Assembly (NCBI GenBank): GCA_946482545.1
Contig: CAMLRX010000188.1
Location: 1-6,759, forward strand
Source of the DNA: an uncultured Flavihumibacter sp.
GTDB taxonomy: Bacteria > Bacteroidota > Bacteroidia > Chitinophagales > Chitinophagaceae
Reading direction: 5' to 3'
Length of the DNA stretch: 6,759 nt
Positions within the stretch are counted from its first letter, which is position 1. Each line of letters starts with the position of its first letter. Below, in pieces: positions 1 to 6,212 of this stretch. A program made the translations under genes and the position numbers. The notes beneath the pieces are model-generated. The model saw only the letters and a program-made list of their open reading frames with translations. It did not search any database and was not told the origin of the DNA.

Positions 1-1484
1 TCTTTGGCCACGTGCACCATTTCATCGAGCGAAGGCGTGATCAATCCGCTCAGCCCGATAATGTCAGCACGTTCTTTTTTTGCTGTTTCGAGTATTTTAT
101 CTGCCGGCACCATTACCCCGAGGTCAATGATGTCGTAACCATTACAACCCAGTACCACCCCCACGATGTTCTTGCCGATATCGTGCACATCACCTTTCAC
201 GGTGGCCAGTAATATTCTCGCCGCACCGCCCTGTAGGGCCGCGGGGTTGTTTTTTTTCTCTTCTTCAATATAAGGCGTGAGCACCGCCACGGCTTTCTTC
301 ATTACCCTGGCGCTTTTCACCACCTGGGGCAGGAACATTTTACCTGCGCCAAACAGGTCGCCAACGATATTCATGCCATCCATCAAAGGCCCTTCAATCA
401 CTTCGAGCGGTCGGGCATATTGTTGCCTGGCTTCTTCTGTATCTGCATCTATATAATCGGTGATGCCGTTAATTAACGCATGCGCCAGTCTTTTTTCCAC
501 CGGCTCATTGCGCCAGGCTTCATCTTTTACAATTTCCTTCCCTTTCGCCTTCACTGTTTCAGCAAAGTTGATCAATTTTTCAGTGGCTTCGTTGTTGTCG
601 TTGTTCCTGTTCAGCAATACATCTTCACAGAGTTGGCGGAGTTGTGGTTCAATTTCATCATACACCACCAGTTGTCCGGCATTTACGATACCCATATCCA
701 TCCCGGCTTTGATGGCGTAGAAAAGAAAAACGGAGTGAATGGCTTCCCGCACGTGATCGTTGCCACGGAAAGAGAAGGAAACGTTACTCACACCACCGCT
801 TACTTTGGCCAAGGGCATCAGCCTTTTTATTTCGCGGGTGGCCTCAATGAAATCCACCGCATAATTGTTGTGTTCTTCGATCCCGGTAGCTACCGCGAAG
901 ATGTTCGGGTCGAAAATAATATCCTGGGGAGCGAAGCCCACCTGTTCTGTAAGTATTTTGTACGCCCGGTGGCATATTTCCACTTTACGGTCCTTTGTAT
1001 CGGCCTGGCCCACTTCATCGAAGGCCATCACCACCACCGCGGCGCCATAGTTTTTACAAATGATGGCCTCGCGGATGAACTTCTCTTCTCCTTCTTTCAT
1101 GGAGATGGAGTTCACAATACATTTGCCCTGCACACATTTTAATCCCGCTTCAATGATCTCGAATTTCGAGGAATCGATCATCACCGGGATTTTAGCGATA
1201 TCGGGTTCACTCTGTAACAGGTTCAGGTAAGTGGTCATCGCCTGAACGCCGTCCAGCAGGGCATCATCCATGTTCACGTCTATCACCTGAGCGCCATTCT
1301 CCACCTGTTGACGGGCAACGGACAGCGCCTCTTCGTATTTCCCTTCCCTGATCAGGCGGGCGAACTTTTTAGAGCCGGTAACGTTGGTTCTTTCACCCAC
1401 GTTGATAAAATTCGTTTCCGGCCGAACCACCAGGGGTTCAAGGCCGCTCAGTCTCAAAAACGGACGAATGGTTGTTGCGCTCAT
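1..1484 (-). CDS. metH: Methionine synthase, folate/cobalamin-binding part (MetH C-terminal gene of a split metH), 3' end off-window
   Basis: Transfers methyl from 5-methyltetrahydrofolate to cob(I)alamin, which then methylates homocysteine held by the partner protein; cytoplasmic. 494 codons are visible. Starting at the ATG at 1484 the protein reads [20 protein letters not shown]. The pterin-binding TIM barrel covers about residues 25-290 ([16 protein letters not shown] near its start, then QVIDVNMDD and MIDSSKFEI). The helical cap of the B12 module follows at about 325-410 ([20 protein letters not shown]). The Rossmann B12-binding domain then begins, with the lower-ligand motif DVHDIGKN. 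D432, H434 and S485 match E. coli MetH D757, H759 and S810 with one constant offset, from memory of that protein. The rest of the B12 domain and any SAM-reactivation domain lie beyond the window. An in-frame TAA 6 nt upstream fixes this as a separate gene and not a read-through of its neighbour. It is probably in one transcript with metH-N. Confidence 0.95.
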   Translation of the reverse strand, partial: MSATTIRPFLRLSGLEPLVVRPETNFINVGERTNVTGSKKFARLIREGKYEEALSVARQQVENGAQVIDVNMDDALLDGVQAMTTYLNLLQSEPDIAKIPVMIDSSKFEIIEAGLKCVQGKCIVNSISMKEGEEKFIREAIICKNYGAAVVVMAFDEVGQADTKDRKVEICHRAYKILTEQVGFAPQDIIFDPNIFAVATGIEEHNNYAVDFIEATREIKRLMPLAKVSGGVSNVSFSFRGNDHVREAIHSVFLFYAIKAGMDMGIVNAGQLVVYDEIEPQLRQLCEDVLLNRNNDNNEATEKLINFAETVKAKGKEIVKDEAWRNEPVEKRLAHALINGITDYIDADTEEARQQYARPLEVIEGPLMDGMNIVGDLFGAGKMFLPQVVKSARVMKKAVAVLTPYIEEEKKNNPAALQGGAARILLATVKGDVHDIGKNIVGVVLGCNGYDIIDLGVMVPADKILETAKKERADIIGLSGLITPSLDEMVHVAK

Positions 1485-1578
1485 GCTGGGTTATTCTTTT
1501 GCCGGGATTCTGAAACCGATCGGATTGCGCGGTTTCTCTTCCTGGACGAGTAATTTTTCTAAAATGCCAAAAATCAAA

Positions 1579-1609
1579 GCCATGGGAAGCGCGCGTGCGC
1601 CACCATGGC
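1579..1609. repeat. Short imperfect inverted repeat (GCCATGG / CCATGGC) at the likely deletion junction
   Basis: Seven-bp arms at 1579-1585 and 1603-1609 flank a GC-alternating core (GCGCGCGTGCGC). It lies 3 bp from the large palindrome and includes the PMA codons, just where the ORF6N protein jumps to its C-terminal tail. It may have helped form the deletion; that link is an inference. Confidence 0.5.
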
Positions 1610-1612
1610 CAC

Positions 1613-1655
1613 TTTCATCACTTGAGGTCACAAATTGTGACCTCAAGTGATGAAA
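1613..1655. repeat. 43-bp perfect inverted repeat (21-bp arms, 1-nt centre) inside the ORF6N remnant
   Basis: The left arm (1613-1633, starting TTTCATCACTTGAGG) is the exact reverse complement of the right arm (1635-1655, ending CAAGTGATGAAA), with a single A at 1634 between them. Pairing stops at C1612/C1656. On the minus strand it encodes FHHLRSQFVTSSDE of the ORF6N remnant. There is no T-run after it on either strand, so it is not a typical intrinsic terminator. In RNA it would form a long stem in the metH operon transcript. Confidence 0.95.
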
Positions 1656-1897
1656 CTCAAGCCTGGTAAGGATAAATATAAAATCATCCGGGAACCTGGC
1701 GGGGTTCCGCCGGACGGCCTGCTTCAATGCTTTGGTTTCAACGCCGTACATTTCAGCCAGGTCGGCGTCCAGCATAACTTTATGCCCTCTTACCTCGTAA
1801 ATTTTTTCAATGATCTTCGTTGTATCCGGTAACCTGCTTATTTGCTTTTTATGGCAAGTTCAGCAGATAAACGCGTTCCGGAAACCGTGTTTTCACC

Positions 1898-2914
1898 TTA
1901 TAGCGCCTGTTCTAACACCGGTAACTGCCGTGGTGTAAACCCCTTTACCTGGTCTGCAATATGTTTAATATGATCAGGCGTGGTGCCACAGCAACCACCC
2001 ACAATATTCAAAAAACCTTCTTTGGCCCATTCTTCAATGATGTGCGCCGTTTCATGAGGCGCTTCATCGTATTCCCCGAAAGCATTGGGCAGCCCGGCGT
2101 TCGGGTAGGCAGATGTATGACAGGAAGCGATCTGGCTCAACTCCTCAATGTGTGGCCGCATCTGCGTGGCACCCAAAGCACAGTTCAGGCCCACACTCAG
2201 CGGATTCGCATGCATCACCGAAATGTAGAATGCTTCCAGTGTTTGCCCGCTCAGGGTTCTGCCCGAAGCATCGGTAATGGTACCGCTGATCATGATGGGC
2301 AGTTCTTTCTTACCGGTCTTCCTGTAATATTCTTTAATCGCGAATATCGCGGCTTTAGCATTCAGGGTATCGAAAATCGTTTCGATCAGCAACAGGTCGG
2401 CACCGCCATCATCCAGTCCTTGGATCTGTTCTGTATAAGCAGCTACCACTTCATCGAAGGTCACGGCTCTGAAACCTGGGTTATTCACATCCGGGGAAAG
2501 AGAAAGCGTTTTGTTCAACGGACCTATAGCCCCCGCAACAAACCTGGGTTTATCCGGGTTCATGGCAGTAAAGGCATCCGCTGCCCTTTTGGCAACCTTC
2601 GCCCCTTCCAGGTTGAGTTCGTAGGCCAGCGATTGCATATCATAGTCGGCCATCGCAATGGTAGTACTGCTGAAGGTATTTGTTTCAATGATATCGGCAC
2701 CGGCTTCCAGGTACTGGCGGTGAATTGCTTCGATAATGGCAGGCTGTGTAATGTTCAGGAGGTCATTATTCCCCTTTACATCACAATGCCAATCGGCGAA
2801 ACGGTCGCCCCGATAGTCCTTCTCTTCCAGTTTGTACCGTTGAATCATGGTACCCATAGCGCCATCTATAATCAATATCCGTTCTTTCAAACAATCCTGA
2901 ATACGCTTGCTCAT
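1898..2914 (-). CDS. metH: Homocysteine S-methyltransferase module of split methionine synthase (MetH N-terminal gene)
   Basis: Binds homocysteine through zinc and presents its thiolate for methylation by methylcobalamin carried on the MetH C-terminal protein; cytoplasmic, last step of methionine synthesis. The 338 residues form a single Hcy-binding TIM barrel. The start is [20 protein letters not shown], with the family DGAMGTMIQ strand at about 17-25 and the ETNTFSST motif at about 77-84. Zinc ligands are C245 (GLNCALG) and C308/C309 (GGCCGTTP). Their 63-residue spacing equals that of E. coli MetH C247/C310/C311. The protein ends soon after the barrel, where a full-length MetH of about 1200 residues would continue into the folate domain. 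Separate metH-N and metH-C genes are, from memory, common in Bacteroidota, so the split is normal and not a broken gene. The usual close spacing is here interrupted by 413 bp. Confidence 0.95.
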   Translation of the reverse strand: MSKRIQDCLKERILIIDGAMGTMIQRYKLEEKDYRGDRFADWHCDVKGNNDLLNITQPAIIEAIHRQYLEAGADIIETNTFSSTTIAMADYDMQSLAYELNLEGAKVAKRAADAFTAMNPDKPRFVAGAIGPLNKTLSLSPDVNNPGFRAVTFDEVVAAYTEQIQGLDDGGADLLLIETIFDTLNAKAAIFAIKEYYRKTGKKELPIMISGTITDASGRTLSGQTLEAFYISVMHANPLSVGLNCALGATQMRPHIEELSQIASCHTSAYPNAGLPNAFGEYDEAPHETAHIIEEWAKEGFLNIVGGCCGTTPDHIKHIADQVKGFTPRQLPVLEQAL

Positions 2915-3104
2915 AGTACAAAAATTTAGAGGCAGACTATATACAACAGCCTGGCAAACAGCCTACTATAAACGTGGGGAAGATGGTTCTTGAATGTCTT
3001 TCCAGCGTTTATTAGTTCTGTTTACCGGGCCGAACAATAAACAAATCCGCCCATTGAAATGCGAAGATAAATGAAGTTTCGCGAATATGAAAGGCGTCTG
3101 GGTT
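2915..3104. other. Gene-free stretch between metH-N and the GH97 terminator
   Basis: AT-rich spacer. The short open frame across 2966-3214 on the minus strand overlaps the end of GH97 and the palindrome, has no recognisable family, and looks like chance. Apart from the weak promoter next to metH-N nothing else is supported here. Confidence 0.5.
2919..2946 (-). promoter_or_regulatory. Weak candidate Bacteroidota promoter just upstream of metH-N
   Basis: On the minus strand TTG (2946-2944) is followed after 17 nt by AATTTTTG (2926-2919), a near match to the Bacteroidota TAnnTTTG -7 box. The box ends 4 nt before the ATG at 2914, so transcription from it would start at or next to the start codon and give an almost leaderless mRNA. 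No SAM-I, SAM-II or cobalamin riboswitch signature (no B12 box) was recognised in 2915-3104. Confidence 0.22.
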
Positions 3105-3154
3105 AAAACACCGTACCCGGTGGTACCGCTATAGCGGTGGCACCGGGTACGGTG
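3105..3154 (-). terminator. Strong nested-palindrome hairpin with U-tract, probable terminator of the GH97 gene
   Basis: Two 23-nt arms (3109-3131 and 3132-3154) are reverse complements apart from two adjacent mismatches, with no spacer. Read on the minus strand the stem is followed at once by TTTT (3108-3105), 32 nt after the GH97 stop codon. The plus strand has no matching T-run, so it should act on the minus strand. The centre ACCGCTATAGCGGT (3125-3138) is a perfect palindrome by itself, and each outer arm can also fold alone (CACCG-TACC-CGGTG). Confidence 0.75.
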
Positions 3155-3185
3155 AAAACACGGTGAACGAATGCTCAGGAAAGCC

Positions 3186-5288
3186 TCATTCGTCTTCTGA
3201 AATATGTATCGCACAGCCCCCGCCGGCAGCCAGCAATACTTTCAGATTAGTTCTTGCGGTTACTTTTCTTTTTTCTATGGTATATGCTTCCGGATTATTC
3301 TTCCAATGTGCGCCGGGAGCATCTTTGTAAAGTACAGCCGTATATTTTTTACCTTTTTCAAGGAACGACAGGGGCAAACTCATTGCTCTTTGCTGCTCAT
3401 CGGTGATTGCACCGATGAACCAGTCTTTTCCACCCTTTTCTTTTCTCGCAATGGCGAGGTAATCCCCTGGTTCGGCCTCGATAATAACCGTAGTATCCCA
3501 ATCAGCAGGTACGTCTTTGATAAACTTGAAGGCATCCATTCTTTCTGCATACACTTCCGGAAGATCGGCAGCCATTTGTAACGGACTATACAAGGTTACA
3601 TACAGCGCCAGTTGTTTGGCCAGCGTGGTTTGTACCTGCTCTTTTTTACCCGGTTGCCAGTAGTCAAGTTTAATACGGAAGATTCCCGGCGTGTAGTCCA
3701 TGGGCCCGCCCATAATTCTTGTGAACGGCAGAATGGTTTCGTGCTCCGGCGGATTCCCACTGCTCCAGGCATTGTATTCCATACCCCTTGCAGCTTCCGC
3801 GGCAATATAGTTGGGGTAGGTACGGTGCAATCCGGTAGGACGCACTGATTCGTGTGAATTCACCATGATCTCATAAGCGGCGGCCTTTTCAGCCACCCGT
3901 TTGATGTGGTTCACCATCCATTGCCCGTCATGGTGTTCTCCCCGCGGAATGATTTTTCCCACATAACCTGTTTTTACCGCATTGATGCCATATTGCTTCA
4001 TGAAACGGAAAGCCGTATCCAGCCTGCGGTCGTAGGAAGTAACCGCGCCGGATGTTTCGTGGTGCATGATCAGTTGCACGCCTTTTTCTTTCGCATACCT
4101 GCTCAGTTCAGCGATATCATAATCCGGGTATGGCGTAACAAAATCAAATACATCTTCTTTCCATTTTCCGAACCAGTCTTCCCAGCCGGTATTCCAGCCT
4201 TCTACAAGCACCCCATGGAAACCATGTTTCGCGGCAAAATCTAGGTAGAATTTCGTGCGTTCTGTTGTAGCGCCATGCTTGCTCTCCTTTAATTTCTCGC
4301 CAGCGACCTGTGTGGCGGCGAGGTCCCAGGTTGATTTGCCTACGTGCATTTCCCACCATATTCCCAGGTATTTTACAGGCTTTATAAAGGAGGTATTTTT
4401 CACTACCGAAGGCTCATTCAGGTTCAGTATCATCCGGGAAGCGAGGATATCCTTCGCCTTATCACTCACAATGATGGTTCTCCACGGTGTTTGTGCGGGC
4501 GCCTGGAGGTAAGCCTTGTTGCCCAGGGCATCGGGAACCAGTGTGCTTTGGAGTGCATGCTCCTTCTTGTCCACAAGCAGTTGCATAGCCGGATAATTGA
4601 CCAATGCCGCTTCGTGGATGTTGATGTATAGTCCATTCTCCGTTTTCAGCATCAGCGGGGTTTGTACCGCATTCTTCGCGTAGAAAGTCATTGCATGAAT
4701 GTTCTGCGTGAAACGCGGATCGCTTGCATCTACTTCACTGAGCCGGGTTGTATTGTAGGGAAATTCATTGGTATCGTAGTCGCCGGGTATCCAGAAAGCT
4801 TTGTGGTCGCCGGTGAGCCGGAAGGCGGTATTTTCTTCCGCAACAATAAAATTATCCAGGCCAGCCTGCTTCGGAAAGCCATACCTGAAACCTATTCCTT
4901 CATCGAAAACACGGAATGTAATTTCAATGAAACGGGCAGATGCAGTTTGCTCGCGGAGCTTAAATCTTATTTCCTTATACCTGTTCCTGATGTTCTTTTC
5001 TTCCCCCAAAACCGGTTGCCAGGTTTCTTCCGTAAAAGAAGAATCCACCGACACCATTTCAAAGCCCCGTGAAAAAGCGGGTGCATCTTTGAGGGAAACA
5101 CCCAGTTCCGATGGGTGAATAACCGGTCTTCCTTTGTAATAAAGCGCATAACGGGGAACGCCGCTTTCATCCAGACTAAATTCCATCCTGGTTACAGCGG
5201 AAGGTGAATTCAGTTGCCACTGTTGTGCAAAGGAAGAAACGGCCAGCAGAAGGCCACAAAGGCTAAACAGCCATTTACGTACTAACAT
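3186..5288 (-). CDS. Secreted GH97 family glycoside hydrolase, alpha-glucosidase (SusB-like) type
   Basis: Hydrolyses alpha-glycosidic bonds, probably in the periplasm on oligosaccharides. Residues 1-21 (MLVRKWLFSLCGLLLAVSSFA) form a Sec signal peptide with likely cleavage before QQ; the Cys at 11 is not in a convincing lipobox. The GH97 N-terminal beta-sandwich spans about 22-290, the catalytic TIM barrel about 300-580 (YLGIWWEMHVGKSTWDL, GVLVEGWNTGWEDWFG, MHHETSG), and the C-terminal beta domain about 595-700. E411 (HHET), E480 (HESVRPTG), E498 and E504 (ARGMEYNA) keep the exact spacing of B. thetaiotaomicron SusB E439, E508, E526 and E532, recalled as the bases, a calcium ligand and the acid. 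This suggests the inverting, alpha-glucoside-cleaving subgroup and not the retaining alpha-galactosidase subgroup. At 700 residues it is of normal family length. No susC/susD, regulator or other glycosidase lies beside it in the window. It stands 93 bp after the LOG gene but has its own candidate promoter and terminator, so it is probably transcribed alone. The exact substrate cannot be told. Confidence 0.95.
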   Translation of the reverse strand: MLVRKWLFSLCGLLLAVSSFAQQWQLNSPSAVTRMEFSLDESGVPRYALYYKGRPVIHPSELGVSLKDAPAFSRGFEMVSVDSSFTEETWQPVLGEEKNIRNRYKEIRFKLREQTASARFIEITFRVFDEGIGFRYGFPKQAGLDNFIVAEENTAFRLTGDHKAFWIPGDYDTNEFPYNTTRLSEVDASDPRFTQNIHAMTFYAKNAVQTPLMLKTENGLYINIHEAALVNYPAMQLLVDKKEHALQSTLVPDALGNKAYLQAPAQTPWRTIIVSDKAKDILASRMILNLNEPSVVKNTSFIKPVKYLGIWWEMHVGKSTWDLAATQVAGEKLKESKHGATTERTKFYLDFAAKHGFHGVLVEGWNTGWEDWFGKWKEDVFDFVTPYPDYDIAELSRYAKEKGVQLIMHHETSGAVTSYDRRLDTAFRFMKQYGINAVKTGYVGKIIPRGEHHDGQWMVNHIKRVAEKAAAYEIMVNSHESVRPTGLHRTYPNYIAAEAARGMEYNAWSSGNPPEHETILPFTRIMGGPMDYTPGIFRIKLDYWQPGKKEQVQTTLAKQLALYVTLYSPLQMAADLPEVYAERMDAFKFIKDVPADWDTTVIIEAEPGDYLAIARKEKGGKDWFIGAITDEQQRAMSLPLSFLEKGKKYTAVLYKDAPGAHWKNNPEAYTIEKRKVTARTNLKVLLAAGGGCAIHISEDE

Positions 5289-5330
5289 GGGAAGTCATTT
5301 ATGGTTTTGCAATACCACCCGAAGTTAGTA

Positions 5331-5362
5331 CAAAATCATACTAATGTGTATTTTTTACACAA
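5331..5362 (-). promoter_or_regulatory. Candidate Bacteroidota-type promoter of the GH97 gene
   Basis: On the minus strand TTG (5362-5360) and TGATTTTG (5338-5331; seven of eight matches to TAnnTTTG) are 21 nt apart, within the usual spacing. Transcription would start near 5325, leaving a leader of roughly 35-40 nt before the ATG at 5288. An inverted repeat TGTGTA-N5-TACACA (5345-5361) lies in the spacer and could be an operator, though it may be chance. Confidence 0.45.
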
Positions 5363-5381
5363 TAATAATCAGGATAAATAT

Positions 5382-6128
5382 TTACCGCTTTTCGAACATC
5401 CACCAGTTGCGGCGGCGCGGCCTTACTTTGTAATTCCCCGTGATATAGGTTGAAATGTGGTTGGTAGCCTCATCAATATCATCCGTTAACAATACGAGAG
5501 ACAGGTCTTCTTCTGAAATGGTGCCGTTCTTCGCCATAGCATGAATGTGCTCCATTAATTCCTTGTGGTATTCCTTTCCATATAATACGATAGGGAACTG
5601 CGTGATGGACTTGGTCTGGATCAATGTAACAGTCTCAAAAAATTCATCCAACGTTCCAAAACCACCGGGCATAATGATAAACGCGTAGGAATACTTCACC
5701 AGCAATACCTTGCGTACGAAAAAGTGTTCGAACGTAATGGATTTATGGAGATAGGGATTAGAATGCTGCTCAAAAGGCAAAACAATATTACAACCCACCG
5801 AATAACCGCCTGCTTCAAACGCGCCGCGGTTGGCCGCTTCCATAATACCGGGTCCGCCGCCGGTCATAGTGGTGAGTCCCAATCCGGCCATACGTTTCCC
5901 GAATTCACGGGCCGCCTCATAATAAGGATGATCTTCCTTAAAGCGCGCCGAACCGAAAATGGTCACACACGGACCGAGGAAATGTAATGTCCGGAAACCT
6001 TTTATAAACTGGGTAAAAACTTTGAGGGCAAACATGAACTCGTATCCGCGGCTCTTGGGCCCCTCCAGGTAAATCGGTTCTTTCGCGGGGATAATGCGTT
6101 CCAGTACTTCTTTGGGCTTCTGACTCAT
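5382..6128 (-). CDS. LOG family (TIGR00730) Rossmann-fold protein, putative nucleoside-5'-monophosphate phosphoribohydrolase
   Basis: The family (formerly annotated as lysine decarboxylase) is known, where tested, to cleave the N-glycosidic bond of nucleotide monophosphates such as AMP or cytokinin ribotides; cytoplasmic and usually dimeric. The 248 residues hold the typical order: VTIFGSARF (55-63) as the first Rossmann strand and nucleotide-binding turn, GGGPGIMEAANRGA (90-103), the conserved arginine at 139 (FFVRKVLLVKYSYAF), and the signature PGGFGTLDE (154-162) with catalytic E162. An N-terminal extension of about 50 residues and a basic, aromatic C-terminus (RPRRRNWWMFEKR) flank the core; long forms like this occur in Bacteroidota. 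The ATG at 6128 is preceded by a purine-rich stretch. The gene diverges from xth across 84 bp. The true substrate in this organism is unknown; a cytokinin role is not implied. Confidence 0.9.
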   Translation of the reverse strand: MSQKPKEVLERIIPAKEPIYLEGPKSRGYEFMFALKVFTQFIKGFRTLHFLGPCVTIFGSARFKEDHPYYEAAREFGKRMAGLGLTTMTGGGPGIMEAANRGAFEAGGYSVGCNIVLPFEQHSNPYLHKSITFEHFFVRKVLLVKYSYAFIIMPGGFGTLDEFFETVTLIQTKSITQFPIVLYGKEYHKELMEHIHAMAKNGTISEEDLSLVLLTDDIDEATNHISTYITGNYKVRPRRRNWWMFEKR

Positions 6129-6190
6129 AATTCTTTCTTTTCTATGGTTCTTCTTTAACTAAGATACTACAATAGAAACGGTTAAGTAGT

Positions 6191-6198
6191 TAAATTTG
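6191..6198 (+). promoter_or_regulatory. Candidate -7 box for xth
   Basis: TAAATTTG matches the Bacteroidota -7 consensus TAnnTTTG at all eight positions and ends 14 nt before the xth ATG. No clear TTG is found at the expected -33 distance, so the support is partial. The xth leader would be under 10 nt. No equally good box was found for the divergent LOG gene in the 84-bp intergenic region. Confidence 0.4.
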
Positions 6199-6212
6199 CT
6201 TCAAATAAATGT

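Larger units (their letters stand above)
1491..1841 (-). pseudogene. ORF6N (KilA-N-like) DNA-binding domain protein, decayed remnant with lost start and internal deletion
   Basis: From 1841 the frame reads ISRLPDTTKIIEKIYEVRGH, continues through KVMLDADLAEMYGVETKALK and the RFPDDFIFILTRLEFHHLRS stretch, and ends EKPRNPIGFRIPAKE. This is the ORF6N domain found in phage and many Bacteroidota accessory proteins, thought to bind DNA. The family normally continues after the PMA motif with FTEQGVAMLSSVL and a helical middle, then ends in a KPRxxIGF-type tail. Here PMA is followed directly by LIFGILEKLL and that tail, so about 60-80 central residues appear to be missing without a frameshift. The first ATG (1775) lies inside the conserved KVMLDADLA motif. 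Upstream to the in-frame TGA at 1860-1862 there is no ATG, GTG or TTG, but ATA stands at 1841 where the family's Met would be expected. The missing length comes from memory of homologs. A short 94-residue product from 1775 remains possible. It sits between metH-N and metH-C, 6 nt before the latter. Confidence 0.8.

Noticed and set aside
480..1142. A 220-codon open frame on the plus strand opposite metH-C
   Set aside because: Antisense shadow of the pterin-binding domain coding sequence, with His- and Phe-rich nonsense composition.
1898..2914. metH-N as a truncated, broken metH
   Set aside because: It has an intact barrel, all zinc cysteines and a clean stop after the domain; separate metH halves are normal for this group.
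1961..2929. A 322-codon open frame on the plus strand opposite metH-N
   Set aside because: It mirrors the real metH-N gene, whose zinc ligands and family motifs are unmistakable on the other strand; the plus-strand translation resembles no known protein.
2915..3104. SAM or cobalamin riboswitch in front of metH-N
   Set aside because: No B12 box and no SAM-I or SAM-II core pattern recognised by eye; a covariance-model search would be decisive.
1885..3163. A 13-bp exact inverted pair GGTGAAAACACGG (1897-1885 on minus, 3151-3163 on plus) bracketing metH-N
   Set aside because: One such pair is near the number expected by chance in a window this size, and there is no other sign that the bracketed segment moves as a unit.
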